Assembly (NCBI GenBank): GCA_004552515.1
Contig: SFOF01000011.1
Span: 1-24,611 of the forward strand
Reading direction: 5' to 3'
DNA length: 24,611 nucleotides
DNA from: Clostridiales bacterium
Lineage (GTDB): Bacteria > Bacillota > Clostridia > Christensenellales > Aristaeellaceae
The notes below the pieces were generated by a model. That model worked only from the letters and a program-made list of their open reading frames with translations, was not told the origin of the DNA and ran no database searches. A program made the translations under genes and the position numbers. Below, piece after piece: positions 10,121 to 18,267 of this stretch. Numbering within the stretch: the first letter of the stretch is position 1; the number at the start of each line of letters is the position of its first letter.

Positions 10121-11830
10121 ATGACATTCAGTTCGGTCAACACCATTTGGGTTCTGCTGGGCGCGGCGCTCGTGTTCTTCATGCAGGCCGGCTTCTCGAT
10201 GTGCGAGGCCGGATTCACCCGCCCGAAAAACACCGGCAACATCCTGATGAAAAACCTCATGGACTTCTGCATCGGCACGCCCGCCTATTTCCTGCTGGGC
10301 TTCGGGCTGATGTTCGGCACGGGCAGCGCGGTCATCGGCTGGCTGGATCCGGGCATTGCGCGCGATTATTCGGCGATCCTGCCCGCCGGCGTGCCGCTGT
10401 GGGCGTTCGCCATCTTCCAGACGGTGTTCTGCGCCACCTCGGCGACCATCGTTTCCGGCGCAATGGCCGAGCGCACGCGCTTTTCAGCCTACTGCATCTA
10501 TTCGGCGGCGATTTCGCTGCTGATCTATCCGATCTCCGGCCACTGGATCTGGGGCGGCGGTTGGCTTTCTCAAATGGGCTTCCACGATTTCGCCGGCTCG
10601 ACGGCGGTGCATATGGTGGGCGGCGTGTGCGCGCTCATCGGCGCGAAAATCCTCGGGCCGCGCATCGGCAAATACGACAAGAACGGCAAGCCGCGCGCCA
10701 TACTGGGGCATAACCTGAGCCTGGCGGCGCTGGGCGTGTTCATCCTCTGGTTCTGCTGGTTCGGCTTCAACGGCGCGTCCACGGTGGGCATGGATTCGGA
10801 CGAGCTGGTTATCAGCGCGGGCCTTGTGTTCTTCAACACCAACATGGCCGCGGCGGTCGCCTGCTGCACGACGATGATCATCACCTGGATCCGCTATGGC
10901 AAGCCCGACGTGTCCATGACCTACAACGCGGCGCTGGCCGGTCTTGTGGGCGTGACCGCCGGCTGCGACGCGATCAGCCCCGTCGGCGCGGCGATCATCG
11001 GCCTGGCCACGGGCACGGCGATTGTGTTCGCCGTGGAGCTTTTCGACAAGAAGCTCAAAATCGACGATCCCGTGGGCGCGATCTCCGTTCACGGCGTGTG
11101 CGGCGCGCTGGGCACGATCCTGACCGGCCTGCTGGCCACGGGCGTTTCCACCGAAAAGGGACTTTTCTACGGCGGCGGCCTCCATTTCCTGGGCGTGCAG
11201 CTGCTGGGCGTGCTCTCCGTCGCGCTGTATGTGGCGCTGATCATTACGACGGTGTTCATGATCATCCGGCGCACCATCGGCTTGCGCGCCGACCGCGCCG
11301 ACGAGCTGACCGGCCTGGATATTTCCGAGCACGGCCTGCCCAGCGCCTACGCCGGCTTCGCCATGTCGCCCGACGCGCTGCCCGAGGATGACGCGCCCGT
11401 GCTGGTGGACGGCGATGTTCCCGCCGCCGAGGCCGTGCCGGTCAAAACGGTGGAAAGCGGCGCGCTCACGCGTCCCAAGTTCACCAAGGTGGAAATCATC
11501 TGCAAGGAGGGCCGTCTGGACGCGCTCAAGAACGCGCTCAGCGCCATCGGCATCACCGGCATGACCGTCTCGCATGTGTTGGGCTGCGGCCAGCAGAAGG
11601 GCAAGCCCGAATTTTACCGCGGCGTTCAGGTCGAGCCGACGCTGCTGCCCAAGGTGCAGTTGGATGTGGTCGTGAGCAAGGTGCCTGTGTCCAGCGTCAT
11701 CGCCGCGGCCAAGAAGGCGCTCTATACCGGCCATATCGGCGACGGCAAAATCTTCGTCTACGATGTGGAAAACGTCGTCAAGGTGCGTACCGGCGAGGAA
11801 GGCTACGACGCGCTTCAGGACGTCGAATAA
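10121..11830 (+). CDS. Ammonium transporter fused to a P-II signalling domain
   Basis: This is a 569-residue membrane protein. Residues 1 to about 390 form an Amt/Rh-type ammonium channel with many membrane segments and the MCEAGFTR signature near the N-terminus. His164 (STAVHMVGG) and His324 (ISVHGVCG) match the twin-histidine pore pair. A linker of about 60 residues rich in Asp, Pro and Ala follows. Residues 454-569 are a P-II (GlnB/GlnK) domain that begins FTKVEIICKEG. Its T-loop includes KGKPEFYRG with Tyr499 at the place uridylylated in proteobacterial P-II. Normally GlnK is a separate protein that blocks AmtB, so here the regulator is tethered. The ATG at 10121 is preferred because GGAAAGG (10105-10111) lies 9 bases upstream; the ATG at 10112 touches that site. 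Confidence 0.94.
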   Translation: MTFSSVNTIWVLLGAALVFFMQAGFSMCEAGFTRPKNTGNILMKNLMDFCIGTPAYFLLGFGLMFGTGSAVIGWLDPGIARDYSAILPAGVPLWAFAIFQTVFCATSATIVSGAMAERTRFSAYCIYSAAISLLIYPISGHWIWGGGWLSQMGFHDFAGSTAVHMVGGVCALIGAKILGPRIGKYDKNGKPRAILGHNLSLAALGVFILWFCWFGFNGASTVGMDSDELVISAGLVFFNTNMAAAVACCTTMIITWIRYGKPDVSMTYNAALAGLVGVTAGCDAISPVGAAIIGLATGTAIVFAVELFDKKLKIDDPVGAISVHGVCGALGTILTGLLATGVSTEKGLFYGGGLHFLGVQLLGVLSVALYVALIITTVFMIIRRTIGLRADRADELTGLDISEHGLPSAYAGFAMSPDALPEDDAPVLVDGDVPAAEAVPVKTVESGALTRPKFTKVEIICKEGRLDALKNALSAIGITGMTVSHVLGCGQQKGKPEFYRGVQVEPTLLPKVQLDVVVSKVPVSSVIAAAKKALYTGHIGDGKIFVYDVENVVKVRTGEEGYDALQDVE

Positions 11831-11890
11831 TCCGCCCACCGCATCGCGCCGGGCGCTTTCCCCCTCCCATTTCCGTCCGGCGCTAAATAT

Positions 11891-11936
11891 GCCCCGCTCC
11901 TCCAAAAAAACACGGAAGAGCGGGGCGCTTTCACAT
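11891..11936 (+). terminator. Terminator after the amt gene
   Basis: GCCCCGCTC (11891-11899) pairs with GAGCGGGGC (11918-11926), extended by TCC/GGA around an A-rich loop. GCTTTCACATTTT follows. It is the main plus-strand terminator of the nitrogen cluster. Confidence 0.8.
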
Positions 11937-11967
11937 TTTCCGCCGGCGGGCGTCTCCATACGGCGGG

Positions 11968-11990
11968 CCGGTCAATTCAAACCGGTTTTT
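11968..11990 (+). terminator. Second, short terminator
   Basis: CCGGT (11968-11972) pairs with ACCGG (11981-11985) across an 8-base loop, directly followed by TTTTT. It would act as a backup behind the first terminator. The stem is short, so its strength is uncertain. Confidence 0.5.
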
Positions 11991-12061
11991 CATCCGTCCA
12001 TGGAAGAAGAGCTCAGACTCAGCGGCGCTGAATCGAGTCCATATCCGGCATACGCAAAACA

Positions 12062-12100
12062 CGCCCCGCCCTTCCGAAGCAATCCGGAAAGAGCGGGGCG
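12062..12100. terminator. Bidirectional hairpin between convergent genes
   Basis: CGCCCCGC (12062-12069) pairs with GCGGGGCG (12093-12100), with an inner TTCCG/CGGAA stem. On the minus strand TGTTTTG follows, so it fits as the terminator of the SIMPL-domain gene. It strongly resembles the hairpin at 11891-11926. The rest of 11831-12116 holds no gene. Confidence 0.7.
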
Positions 12101-12116
12101 CGTTTCAGACCATTGG

Positions 12117-12797
12117 TCAGTCGTTCACATCATAGGTCACGGTGACGGAGGAGGTCACATTCACCATGCCGCCCATCAGCGATGTGGGCGCGCCGGCGGG
12201 CGCGTCCATGGTATAGGCGCGGGCGCTGCCGCCGTCGTAATAGCTGGAGTTTTCCTCAACGCTCTCGGGCAGGGCGGGGAGCGTCACGCCCGCGGCCTTG
12301 GCCATAACGCCCGCACGGCGAATCCCGTCGGCGACGGCCAGCTCGAGCGCCTTGTCCTGCAAGGCGGTCAGATCGGCCACGCCGAAGGTCACGCCGCCCA
12401 CCTGATTCGCGCCCGCGGCCACGGCCACATCGATCATCTCGCCGGCCTTGCTCAGATCGCGCACGATCACGTTGAGCGAGCAGGACGCGACATACTGGAT
12501 GTTCGAGGGATCGTCGTAATTGTAGTTGTTGTAGATGCTGTAATAGCCGGTCTGAATGTCCTTTTCGTCAATGCCGGCGTTCTTGAGCGCCTCGATCACG
12601 GCGGAGAGCTTCTCGTTGACCATGGCCTGCGCGGCGGCCACGTCGCTCTTCGTCTCCTCAACGCCCAGCGACAGCGTGACCATATCCGGCTCGGCCTGTA
12701 CGGTGGCGCTGCCGGTCACGGCAATCTTCGTGTCGGCCAGCGCGGCGGCGGGCAGCATCAGCAGCAGAACAAACAGCAGGGACAGGAACTTCTTCAT
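12117..12797 (-). CDS. Secreted SIMPL-domain (DUF541) protein
   Basis: A 226-residue protein with a clear signal peptide (MKKFLSLLFV then LLLMLPAAALA, cut probably after Ala21) and no lipobox cysteine. The mature part begins with IAVTGSATVQAEPDMVTLSLGVE, typical of the SIMPL/YggE family, and ends in a beta-rich SSVTVTYDV stretch. The family is periplasmic or extracellular with poorly defined function; some members affect oxidative stress tolerance. AAGGAG lies 10 bases before the chosen ATG; another ATG at 12803 would add two residues. The gene converges on amt and faces away from the larger minus-strand operon, so it is probably transcribed alone or as its distal end. No strong promoter was identified in 12804-12936. 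Confidence 0.88.
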   Translation of the reverse strand: MKKFLSLLFVLLLMLPAAALADTKIAVTGSATVQAEPDMVTLSLGVEETKSDVAAAQAMVNEKLSAVIEALKNAGIDEKDIQTGYYSIYNNYNYDDPSNIQYVASCSLNVIVRDLSKAGEMIDVAVAAGANQVGGVTFGVADLTALQDKALELAVADGIRRAGVMAKAAGVTLPALPESVEENSSYYDGGSARAYTMDAPAGAPTSLMGGMVNVTSSVTVTYDVND

Positions 12798-12936
12798 AAT
12801 CATTCATCTCCTTTTCAAGAAAACGGCTTTCGCTTTGCTTTCCGTTTCGCTCTCTAAGGCGCGCAATTCTCTCAAAAAGTTCCCGGCTTTTCTGTGGCTT
12901 TTTTCGTATCTGCTCACGTGGGATTCCCCGCCCCGC

Positions 12937-13839
12937 CTAAAACAGATCGAGCGTGTTGCTCAGATAGATTTCCTCGCGCACGCGCAGCTGATACTCCGGC
13001 TTCGTCATGTAATGGAGCAGAAATTCGAGGATCAGCGCGCTGCCCAGACCGCGCCCTTCTATCTTGAAATTCGAAAAGCCCATGGGCAGATACACGCGTT
13101 CTATGTCCTGCGCGCCGATGAAGCCCGGATTTTCCATCGCCCGCGAAAAGCGATAACCCTCGCGCGCGCCGGGAGAGCGGCAGACGAAATCGCTCTCCTC
13201 GCCCAGGCTCCTGCGGCTCACCGCCTCATAGCAGGCCTTCCGATCCCTGCACCCGAAGGAGCAACATTCGTTGACGAGAAACTCCGCCTTGTCCTTCTGC
13301 GCGCTTGTCAGCGTCTTAAGCCGGTCAAACGCATGATTCAGCCGGAAATCCGGCACGACATAGCGAAATTCTTCCCGATCCAGCTCGCGGCGCAGATCGT
13401 TAAAATCGGTCAGCACCTTTGTGGTCGACGAGACGAAATACAGAGCCGGATACCTTTCCCGCAGATAATTCAGCAGCCTGTCCGAATGGACGATCACGCC
13501 GCTTTGCGTTTTAGTCGCTTCAAACAGGCGGCAGAGCGCGTTGCACTTCGCGTCGGCAAGATGCTCCTCGCTCAAAAGCGAATTGCTGAACGTCAGCCGC
13601 GCGGAAATGCCATATTCCCGCGTGAGCGCCAGCACATCCCGCGCATTGGCCTCGCCGAACCCCACGCGGCCGCCGCCCCACAGGCAGTCCGCCGGCGCGC
13701 CATAGATCGACGCGATGTCGCACCAGTCGTAAAAATACGCCCGATGCGCGCGGTAAAGCGGCAGAAACGCGCGGTAAAAATCATAAAACTCAAACAGCCC
13801 CGGCAGATGATAATGCGCGATGGTTCTCGAATCGTTCAT
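12937..13839 (-). CDS. Unknown protein with cysteine cluster, possibly TIM-barrel
   Basis: A 300-residue soluble protein that I do not firmly recognise. The N-terminal half alternates strands and helices with a barrel-like look (GIYGAPADCLWGGGR, GISARLTFSN, SGVIVHSDRLLNYL, ALYFVSSTTKVL), which recalls U32-peptidase-like folds. A cluster at Cys192, Cys193, Cys197 and Cys203 (NECCSFGCRDRKAC) follows, with Cys220 further on; it could bind a metal or an iron-sulfur cluster. No signal peptide or membrane segment is seen. The ATG overlaps the stop of the upstream ATPase gene by 4 bases (ATGA), so the two are translationally coupled; the ribosome site is weak otherwise. An upstream ATG at 13938 would run far into the ATPase gene and was rejected. 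Confidence 0.7.
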   Translation of the reverse strand: MNDSRTIAHYHLPGLFEFYDFYRAFLPLYRAHRAYFYDWCDIASIYGAPADCLWGGGRVGFGEANARDVLALTREYGISARLTFSNSLLSEEHLADAKCNALCRLFEATKTQSGVIVHSDRLLNYLRERYPALYFVSSTTKVLTDFNDLRRELDREEFRYVVPDFRLNHAFDRLKTLTSAQKDKAEFLVNECCSFGCRDRKACYEAVSRRSLGEESDFVCRSPGAREGYRFSRAMENPGFIGAQDIERVYLPMGFSNFKIEGRGLGSALILEFLLHYMTKPEYQLRVREEIYLSNTLDLF

Positions 13840-14564
13840 GGCTCTTCGTCGTCGGCCAGCAGCCTGTTCAGCACGGCCCGCCTGTTGTTGATGAACATCT
13901 CGGTGATTCTGTAGCTCTCCGTGTCCTCGTAAGCGCACGGATGGATGCGCCCCTCGTCGAAGCAGAAAATCTGCGCGCCCGGCAGCCCCAGCAGAATCGG
14001 CGAGTGGGTGGCGATCAGAAACTGCGCGCCCGAGAGCGCGTATTCGTGGATCTGCGCCAGCAGCGCCAGCTGCCGCTGCGGAGAGAGCGCCGCCTCCGGC
14101 TCGTCCATGATATAGAGGCTGTTTTCCCGCAGATTGTCCTCCGCCAGCGCCATGAAGCTCTCGCCGTGCGACTTTTTGTGATACTCCTTTGACGGATGCG
14201 CCGCATCCACATAGTCCTCTTCCTTCGTCGCGACGTTATAGAAGCTCTCTGCGCGCAGGAAATAGCCGAACTGCTCCCTGCGCCAGCCCTTGATCACGCG
14301 CATGGCGCTGTGCAGCTCGGAGTGCGAATCGTATGTGGAGAAGGCGTAGTTCTTCGTGCCGCCCTCGGGATTGAAGCCGTGCGCCACGGCGATCGCCTCG
14401 AGCAGCGTCGATTTGCCGCTCCCGTTTTCGCCGACGAAGAACGTGACCGGCTCCGCAAAGTCGATCCGTTCAACGCCGCAGAGCGCCTCTATGTCCCTCA
14501 AATAGCTGTATTCGTCGATCCGGCTCCAGTCGATCGTCACGCCGCGGATAAACAGCTCGTTCAT
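13836..14564 (-). CDS. Small AAA/ABC-type ATPase
   Basis: A 242-residue cytosolic ATPase of the predicted-ATPase type (COG3910-like). Walker A GENGSGKST is at 45-53. An ABC-like signature SHGESFMAL is at 132-140, Walker B LYIMDEPEAAL at 150-160 and an H-loop ATHSP at 185-189. This layout places it with SMC/Rad50-like and ABC ATPases rather than classical AAA+ proteins. It lacks membrane segments, and no permease partner is adjacent. GGAGGG just upstream sets the start at 14564; a longer ORF beginning at 14705 would overlap the phosphorylase gene by 130 bases. Its stop overlaps the next gene. The cellular role is unknown. Confidence 0.88.
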   Translation of the reverse strand: MNELFIRGVTIDWSRIDEYSYLRDIEALCGVERIDFAEPVTFFVGENGSGKSTLLEAIAVAHGFNPEGGTKNYAFSTYDSHSELHSAMRVIKGWRREQFGYFLRAESFYNVATKEEDYVDAAHPSKEYHKKSHGESFMALAEDNLRENSLYIMDEPEAALSPQRQLALLAQIHEYALSGAQFLIATHSPILLGLPGAQIFCFDEGRIHPCAYEDTESYRITEMFINNRRAVLNRLLADDEEP

Positions 14565-14575
14565 GTGCCCTCCGC

Positions 14576-15883
14576 TCAGTCGATCGCGCGGTAGACCAGC
14601 GGCTTCGCCTGCGCCATCGGCTCGTCCGAAAGCGTCAGCGCGCCCGCAAGCCGCTTTTTCGCCGCCGCCACGTCCGCCCTCGCGCCGACGTGCAGCTCGC
14701 ACCACGCTTCGCCCTTCTCGACGAACTCGCCCAGCCGCTTTTTCATGATGATGCCCGCCGCCGGATCGATCACGTCGTCGGCCTTTTCGCGCCCCGCGCC
14801 CAGCGCCTGCGCCGCATAGCCGATATCCGATGTGACGATTGCATGCACATAGCCGCTCTTTTCCGCCGCAATGTCAATGCGCCCTTCGGCCTGCGGCAGG
14901 CGATCCGGCTCATAGGCGACGCGCCGCTCGCCCCCCTGCGCCTCGATCATGTCGGCCAATTTTGCCAGCCCGCGCCCGTCCTCGAGCGCCGCGCGCAGCA
15001 TCGCCATGGCCTCGTCCGCGCTGTCCGCCAGGCGGCACGACCTGAGCATCTGCGCGCCCAGCTGAAGCGAGACGTCGAGCAGCGCCCCGCCCGCGCGGCC
15101 TGAAAGCACCTCGATGGCCTCGCGCACCTCGAGCGCATTGCCCACATACAGCCCGAGCGGTTGATCCATGTCGGTCACCAGCGCGCTGAAGCGGCGGCCC
15201 GTGCCGCGCCCGATGCGCACCATCGTCTCGGCCAGCTCGACGCTCTTTTCCAGCGTGGGCATGATCGCGCCCGAGCCGGCCTTTACGTCCAGCACGACGC
15301 TCTGACAGCCCGCCGCGATCTTCTTGGAGAGAATCGACGAGGTGACCAGCGGCAGCGAATCGACCGTCGCGGTCACGTCGCGCAGCGCGTAGAGCTTTTT
15401 GTCGGCGGGGGCCAGCTCGCCGGTCTGCCCGATGACCGCAAGGCCGATGGCGTTCACCTGATCGATGAACGCGCGCGCGCTCAGATCGACCCGCACTCCG
15501 GGGATCGATTCCAGCTTGTCCAGCGTGCCGCCGGTGAAGCCCAGCCCGCGGCCGGACATCTTGGCCACCTTCGCCCCGCAGGCCGCGCACAGCGGCGCGA
15601 CGATCAGCGTCGTGGTGTCGCCCACGCCGCCGGTGGAGTGCTTGTCCACGGTGGGGCCGTCGATTTCGCCGAGATCGAGCCGCTCGCCCGAATCGGCCAT
15701 TTCCATCGTCAGCTCGACCGTCTCGCGGTCGCTCATGCCCCGGATGCAGATCGCCATCAGCATCGCGGAGAGCTGATAATCGGCGAACGAACCGTCGCAC
15801 GCGCCGCGCACGAAGGCGTGGATTTCCTCGCGGTTCAGTTCCTGTCCCAGCCGCTTTTTCATAATCACATCGCAGGGATTCAT
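14576..15883 (-). CDS. pdp: Pyrimidine-nucleoside phosphorylase
   Basis: A 435-residue enzyme that splits uridine, thymidine and related nucleosides with phosphate to give the base and (deoxy)ribose-1-phosphate. It belongs to the thymidine phosphorylase/anthranilate phosphoribosyltransferase fold. The phosphate-binding KHSTGGVGD is at 81-89, and the family signature SGRGLGFTGGT..LE at 110-125. The C-terminal domain contains the SGYVHAI motif. The length matches Bacillus Pdp, and the family includes DeoA, so substrate range is not fixed by sequence alone. The gene starts 3 bases after the glycosylase stop and uses AAAGGA inside the end of that gene. It is followed 11 bases later by the ATPase gene. 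Confidence 0.94.
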   Translation of the reverse strand: MNPCDVIMKKRLGQELNREEIHAFVRGACDGSFADYQLSAMLMAICIRGMSDRETVELTMEMADSGERLDLGEIDGPTVDKHSTGGVGDTTTLIVAPLCAACGAKVAKMSGRGLGFTGGTLDKLESIPGVRVDLSARAFIDQVNAIGLAVIGQTGELAPADKKLYALRDVTATVDSLPLVTSSILSKKIAAGCQSVVLDVKAGSGAIMPTLEKSVELAETMVRIGRGTGRRFSALVTDMDQPLGLYVGNALEVREAIEVLSGRAGGALLDVSLQLGAQMLRSCRLADSADEAMAMLRAALEDGRGLAKLADMIEAQGGERRVAYEPDRLPQAEGRIDIAAEKSGYVHAIVTSDIGYAAQALGAGREKADDVIDPAAGIIMKKRLGEFVEKGEAWCELHVGARADVAAAKKRLAGALTLSDEPMAQAKPLVYRAID

Positions 15884-15886
15884 CGA

Positions 15887-16390
15887 TCAAATCATCCTTT
15901 CCGTGCGTCCGGCAAAGGCGCGCCGCCACGCCTCGAGCTTTTCCTCAAACGGCAGCGTGTAGGCCGGACTGGTCGAGGGCAGGCGCTCGATGTATAGCCC
16001 TGCCCGCTCAATATTCATCTTTGAAAACAGCCTGTAGGCCTCGCCGCCATTGAGAAATATCCGCCCGATACGCGGATACATATCCAGCAGCGCGCCCACG
16101 TCGTTGAGAATCACGTCCTTCATCGCCGCGTCCAGCGAGCCTTCCCGTTCGCAGGAGGCCGCCGTGTCCCAGAGCGCCACGCCGTGCCGCAGCAGCATCG
16201 CCTTTTTATCCGCAATTGTAAGCGGCGCGTCCTCGCCCAGCACGCGCGCCATGACCGGCCAGAAGGCGTTGCGCGGGTGCGCGTAGTAGAACGCCCCCTC
16301 GAGCGATTTTACGCTGGGCATCGTGCCCAATATCAGCGTATGGCAGCCCGCGTCGATCACCGGCGGGAAGGAGTATATGCGTTTCGTCAT
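15887..16390 (-). CDS. Hypoxanthine/uracil-DNA glycosylase
   Basis: A 167-residue single-domain protein of the uracil-DNA glycosylase superfamily, closest in pattern to the DNA-deoxyinosine (hypoxanthine) glycosylases. Motif LGTMPS is at 21-26, YYAHPRNAFWP at 35-45, and the DNA-contacting LPSTSPA loop at 137-143. These enzymes remove deaminated bases, such as hypoxanthine from adenine, to begin base-excision repair. The conserved Asn in PRNAFW is the expected functional residue. The related Mug family is the alternative. The ATG overlaps the sensor kinase stop by 4 bases, so it is coupled to a signalling gene, which is unusual for a repair enzyme. Confidence 0.88.
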   Translation of the reverse strand: MTKRIYSFPPVIDAGCHTLILGTMPSVKSLEGAFYYAHPRNAFWPVMARVLGEDAPLTIADKKAMLLRHGVALWDTAASCEREGSLDAAMKDVILNDVGALLDMYPRIGRIFLNGGEAYRLFSKMNIERAGLYIERLPSTSPAYTLPFEEKLEAWRRAFAGRTERMI

Positions 16391-18237
16391 GGATTCGTTT
16401 CCTTTCGCGGCGGCGGGGTCAGCACGGCGGGCAGCGTCAATATCGCCTTGAGGGCGTTCCCGTCGCGCTCATAGCGCAGGCCGTACTGCGCGCCGAAGAG
16501 CAGCTTTACGCGCTGATCGACGTTGCGGATGCCCAGCCCCGTCGAGTGCGTCGCCAGCTGTACCTCGCCCGCAAGATGGCGCATGATGAGCGCGGCGTCG
16601 CCGTCGTCGCCCTCGCCCGCGACGACGATGGTCAGAACGTCCTCGCGCACGCGGCTGCTCACGGTGATGCGCGGCGCCGTGCGCACATGGACGGCGGCGT
16701 TCTCGATCAGCGTCTCGACCGACATTTTCGGCATCAGGCAGGCCATGCTTTCCGGCGCCAGATCGTATGTCACGCTCAGCTCGCCGGCGCAGCGCACCGA
16801 CTGTATGCGGATATAGCTCTTCGCCGTCTCCATTTCGGTTGCGAGCGGCACGAGCTTATCCGGCTCCTTGAGATTATAGCGCATGATGGCGGCCAGCGCG
16901 CCCATGGCCGAGGCGATGTCGTCGCACCCCGCGATCAGCGCCATGCAGCTCACGCTGTCCAGCGTGTTATAGATAAAGTGCGGATTGATCTGCGCCTGTA
17001 AGAGCCGGAAATCCTGCTCTCGCTTCTCCCGCTCGATGGCGCGCATGTCGTCCATCAGCTTCAGGATGCGCGTGTTGCGGCTGTTAAAGCTCTCATAGAG
17101 CGCGTTCGTCTCCACGATGCGCCGGGCCAGCGGCGGCGTCTCGACGCTCTCCAGCAGCCCCTCCTGCATATGCCGCGACAGCCGCCGGATCGGCCCGAGC
17201 GCCGTTTTGACCAGCAGCACCGTGGCGATGAGCAGCACGATCAATATCACCGTGAGCGCCACCAGCACCAGCCGGAGCGATTCAAACGCCATCTTGCGCA
17301 CCAGCGCGCCGCTCACCAGCGTGGTCATGACCAGCCCGTCGCCCAGCGGCGTCGTCCAGCGGAAGCAGGTTTCGCCGCCATAGGCCGTCAGCTCGCGTCC
17401 GCTCTCGTCGGTTTCCTCGGCGGGCGCGCACAGATCGGCGGCGGTCAGGCCGGACTGCGCCGCTCCGGAGGGATACACCACGTCCTCGCCGGCGGCGATA
17501 TAGACCGAGGCGTCCTTCAGAAACACGTTCTCATTGAGCCGCGCGCCGATCCAGTCCATGTTGAAGCCGATCAGCATCACGCCCAGATCATACGTCTTGA
17601 CGCGGCCGTATTTGAGCGCGGTCTGCCGCACGGCCTGCGCCGCGAAGAGCATATCCGGCATATCGGGATTGGTGAACCACACGATCTCGCCGCATTTTTC
17701 CAGCGCCTCGCGGTAGTAGGGCTCGTCCTCAAAGCAGGCGCTGCGGATCACGCGGCTCATCTGCTGAGTATTCAGCGTTTCCCGAAAGATGTAGTCGGGC
17801 GCCGACTTCGTGCAGATGGCGGACATGGGCATGGACTCGTCCATGATGAACACCATCGCCGCGCGCGAAACCTCGCTGGAGATGATCACGTCCAGATAGT
17901 TGTCGATCTTGTCGCGGATCTTGACATAGCGCTGATAGCGCTCGTACATATCGCCGCTCTCATAGAGCAGCGCGGAGAGCGTGTCGTTCTGCATATCCGG
18001 AAACAGATTGACGCACGAGCGTACGCGCACCACCAGATCGGACAGGGAATTGGCGTTGCTCTCCACGGCGCTGTCCAGCGTGGAAAGCATACTCGAAAGC
18101 AGCGTCCGCTGAAAGTGCCCATAGGTAATCAGGCCGAACGCGCTCACCATGACCACCATCAGCACGGACAGCGCCCCCGCGATGAACACGTTCAGCGGGA
18201 TTCGGCGCATGGGGGTCGTCTCTTCGTGGCTCTGCAT
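16387..18237 (-). CDS. YesM-type sensor histidine kinase
   Basis: A 616-residue membrane kinase. One membrane segment lies at about 15-40, an extracytoplasmic sensor region of about 275 residues follows, and a second segment is at about 318-345. The cytoplasmic part has a HAMP-like linker, a coiled stretch, and the His_kinase motif QINPHFIYNTLD with His420 as phosphate acceptor. The C-terminal ATPase domain shows ETLIENAAVH and TGLGIRNVDQR. GAGGA 9 bases upstream supports the ATG at 18237; an ATG at 18252 lacks a good site. YesM-type kinases usually pair with an AraC-type regulator and control nearby sugar importers, which matches both neighbours. Confidence 0.93.
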   Translation of the reverse strand: MQSHEETTPMRRIPLNVFIAGALSVLMVVMVSAFGLITYGHFQRTLLSSMLSTLDSAVESNANSLSDLVVRVRSCVNLFPDMQNDTLSALLYESGDMYERYQRYVKIRDKIDNYLDVIISSEVSRAAMVFIMDESMPMSAICTKSAPDYIFRETLNTQQMSRVIRSACFEDEPYYREALEKCGEIVWFTNPDMPDMLFAAQAVRQTALKYGRVKTYDLGVMLIGFNMDWIGARLNENVFLKDASVYIAAGEDVVYPSGAAQSGLTAADLCAPAEETDESGRELTAYGGETCFRWTTPLGDGLVMTTLVSGALVRKMAFESLRLVLVALTVILIVLLIATVLLVKTALGPIRRLSRHMQEGLLESVETPPLARRIVETNALYESFNSRNTRILKLMDDMRAIEREKREQDFRLLQAQINPHFIYNTLDSVSCMALIAGCDDIASAMGALAAIMRYNLKEPDKLVPLATEMETAKSYIRIQSVRCAGELSVTYDLAPESMACLMPKMSVETLIENAAVHVRTAPRITVSSRVREDVLTIVVAGEGDDGDAALIMRHLAGEVQLATHSTGLGIRNVDQRVKLLFGAQYGLRYERDGNALKAILTLPAVLTPPPRKETNP

Positions 18238-18267
18238 GGCGTTTTTCCTCATTTGTCCATGATCGCG

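Noticed and set aside
13840..13938. N-terminal extension of the unknown cysteine protein to the ATG at 13938
   Set aside because: It would overlap the ATPase gene by about 100 bases with an Arg/Gln-rich out-of-frame translation. The ATGA overlap at 13839 is the normal coupling arrangement.
14565..14705. N-terminal extension of the ATPase to the ATG at 14705
   Set aside because: The added residues are an Arg/Gly/Ala-rich shadow of the phosphorylase gene, while GGAGGG stands directly before the ATG at 14564.
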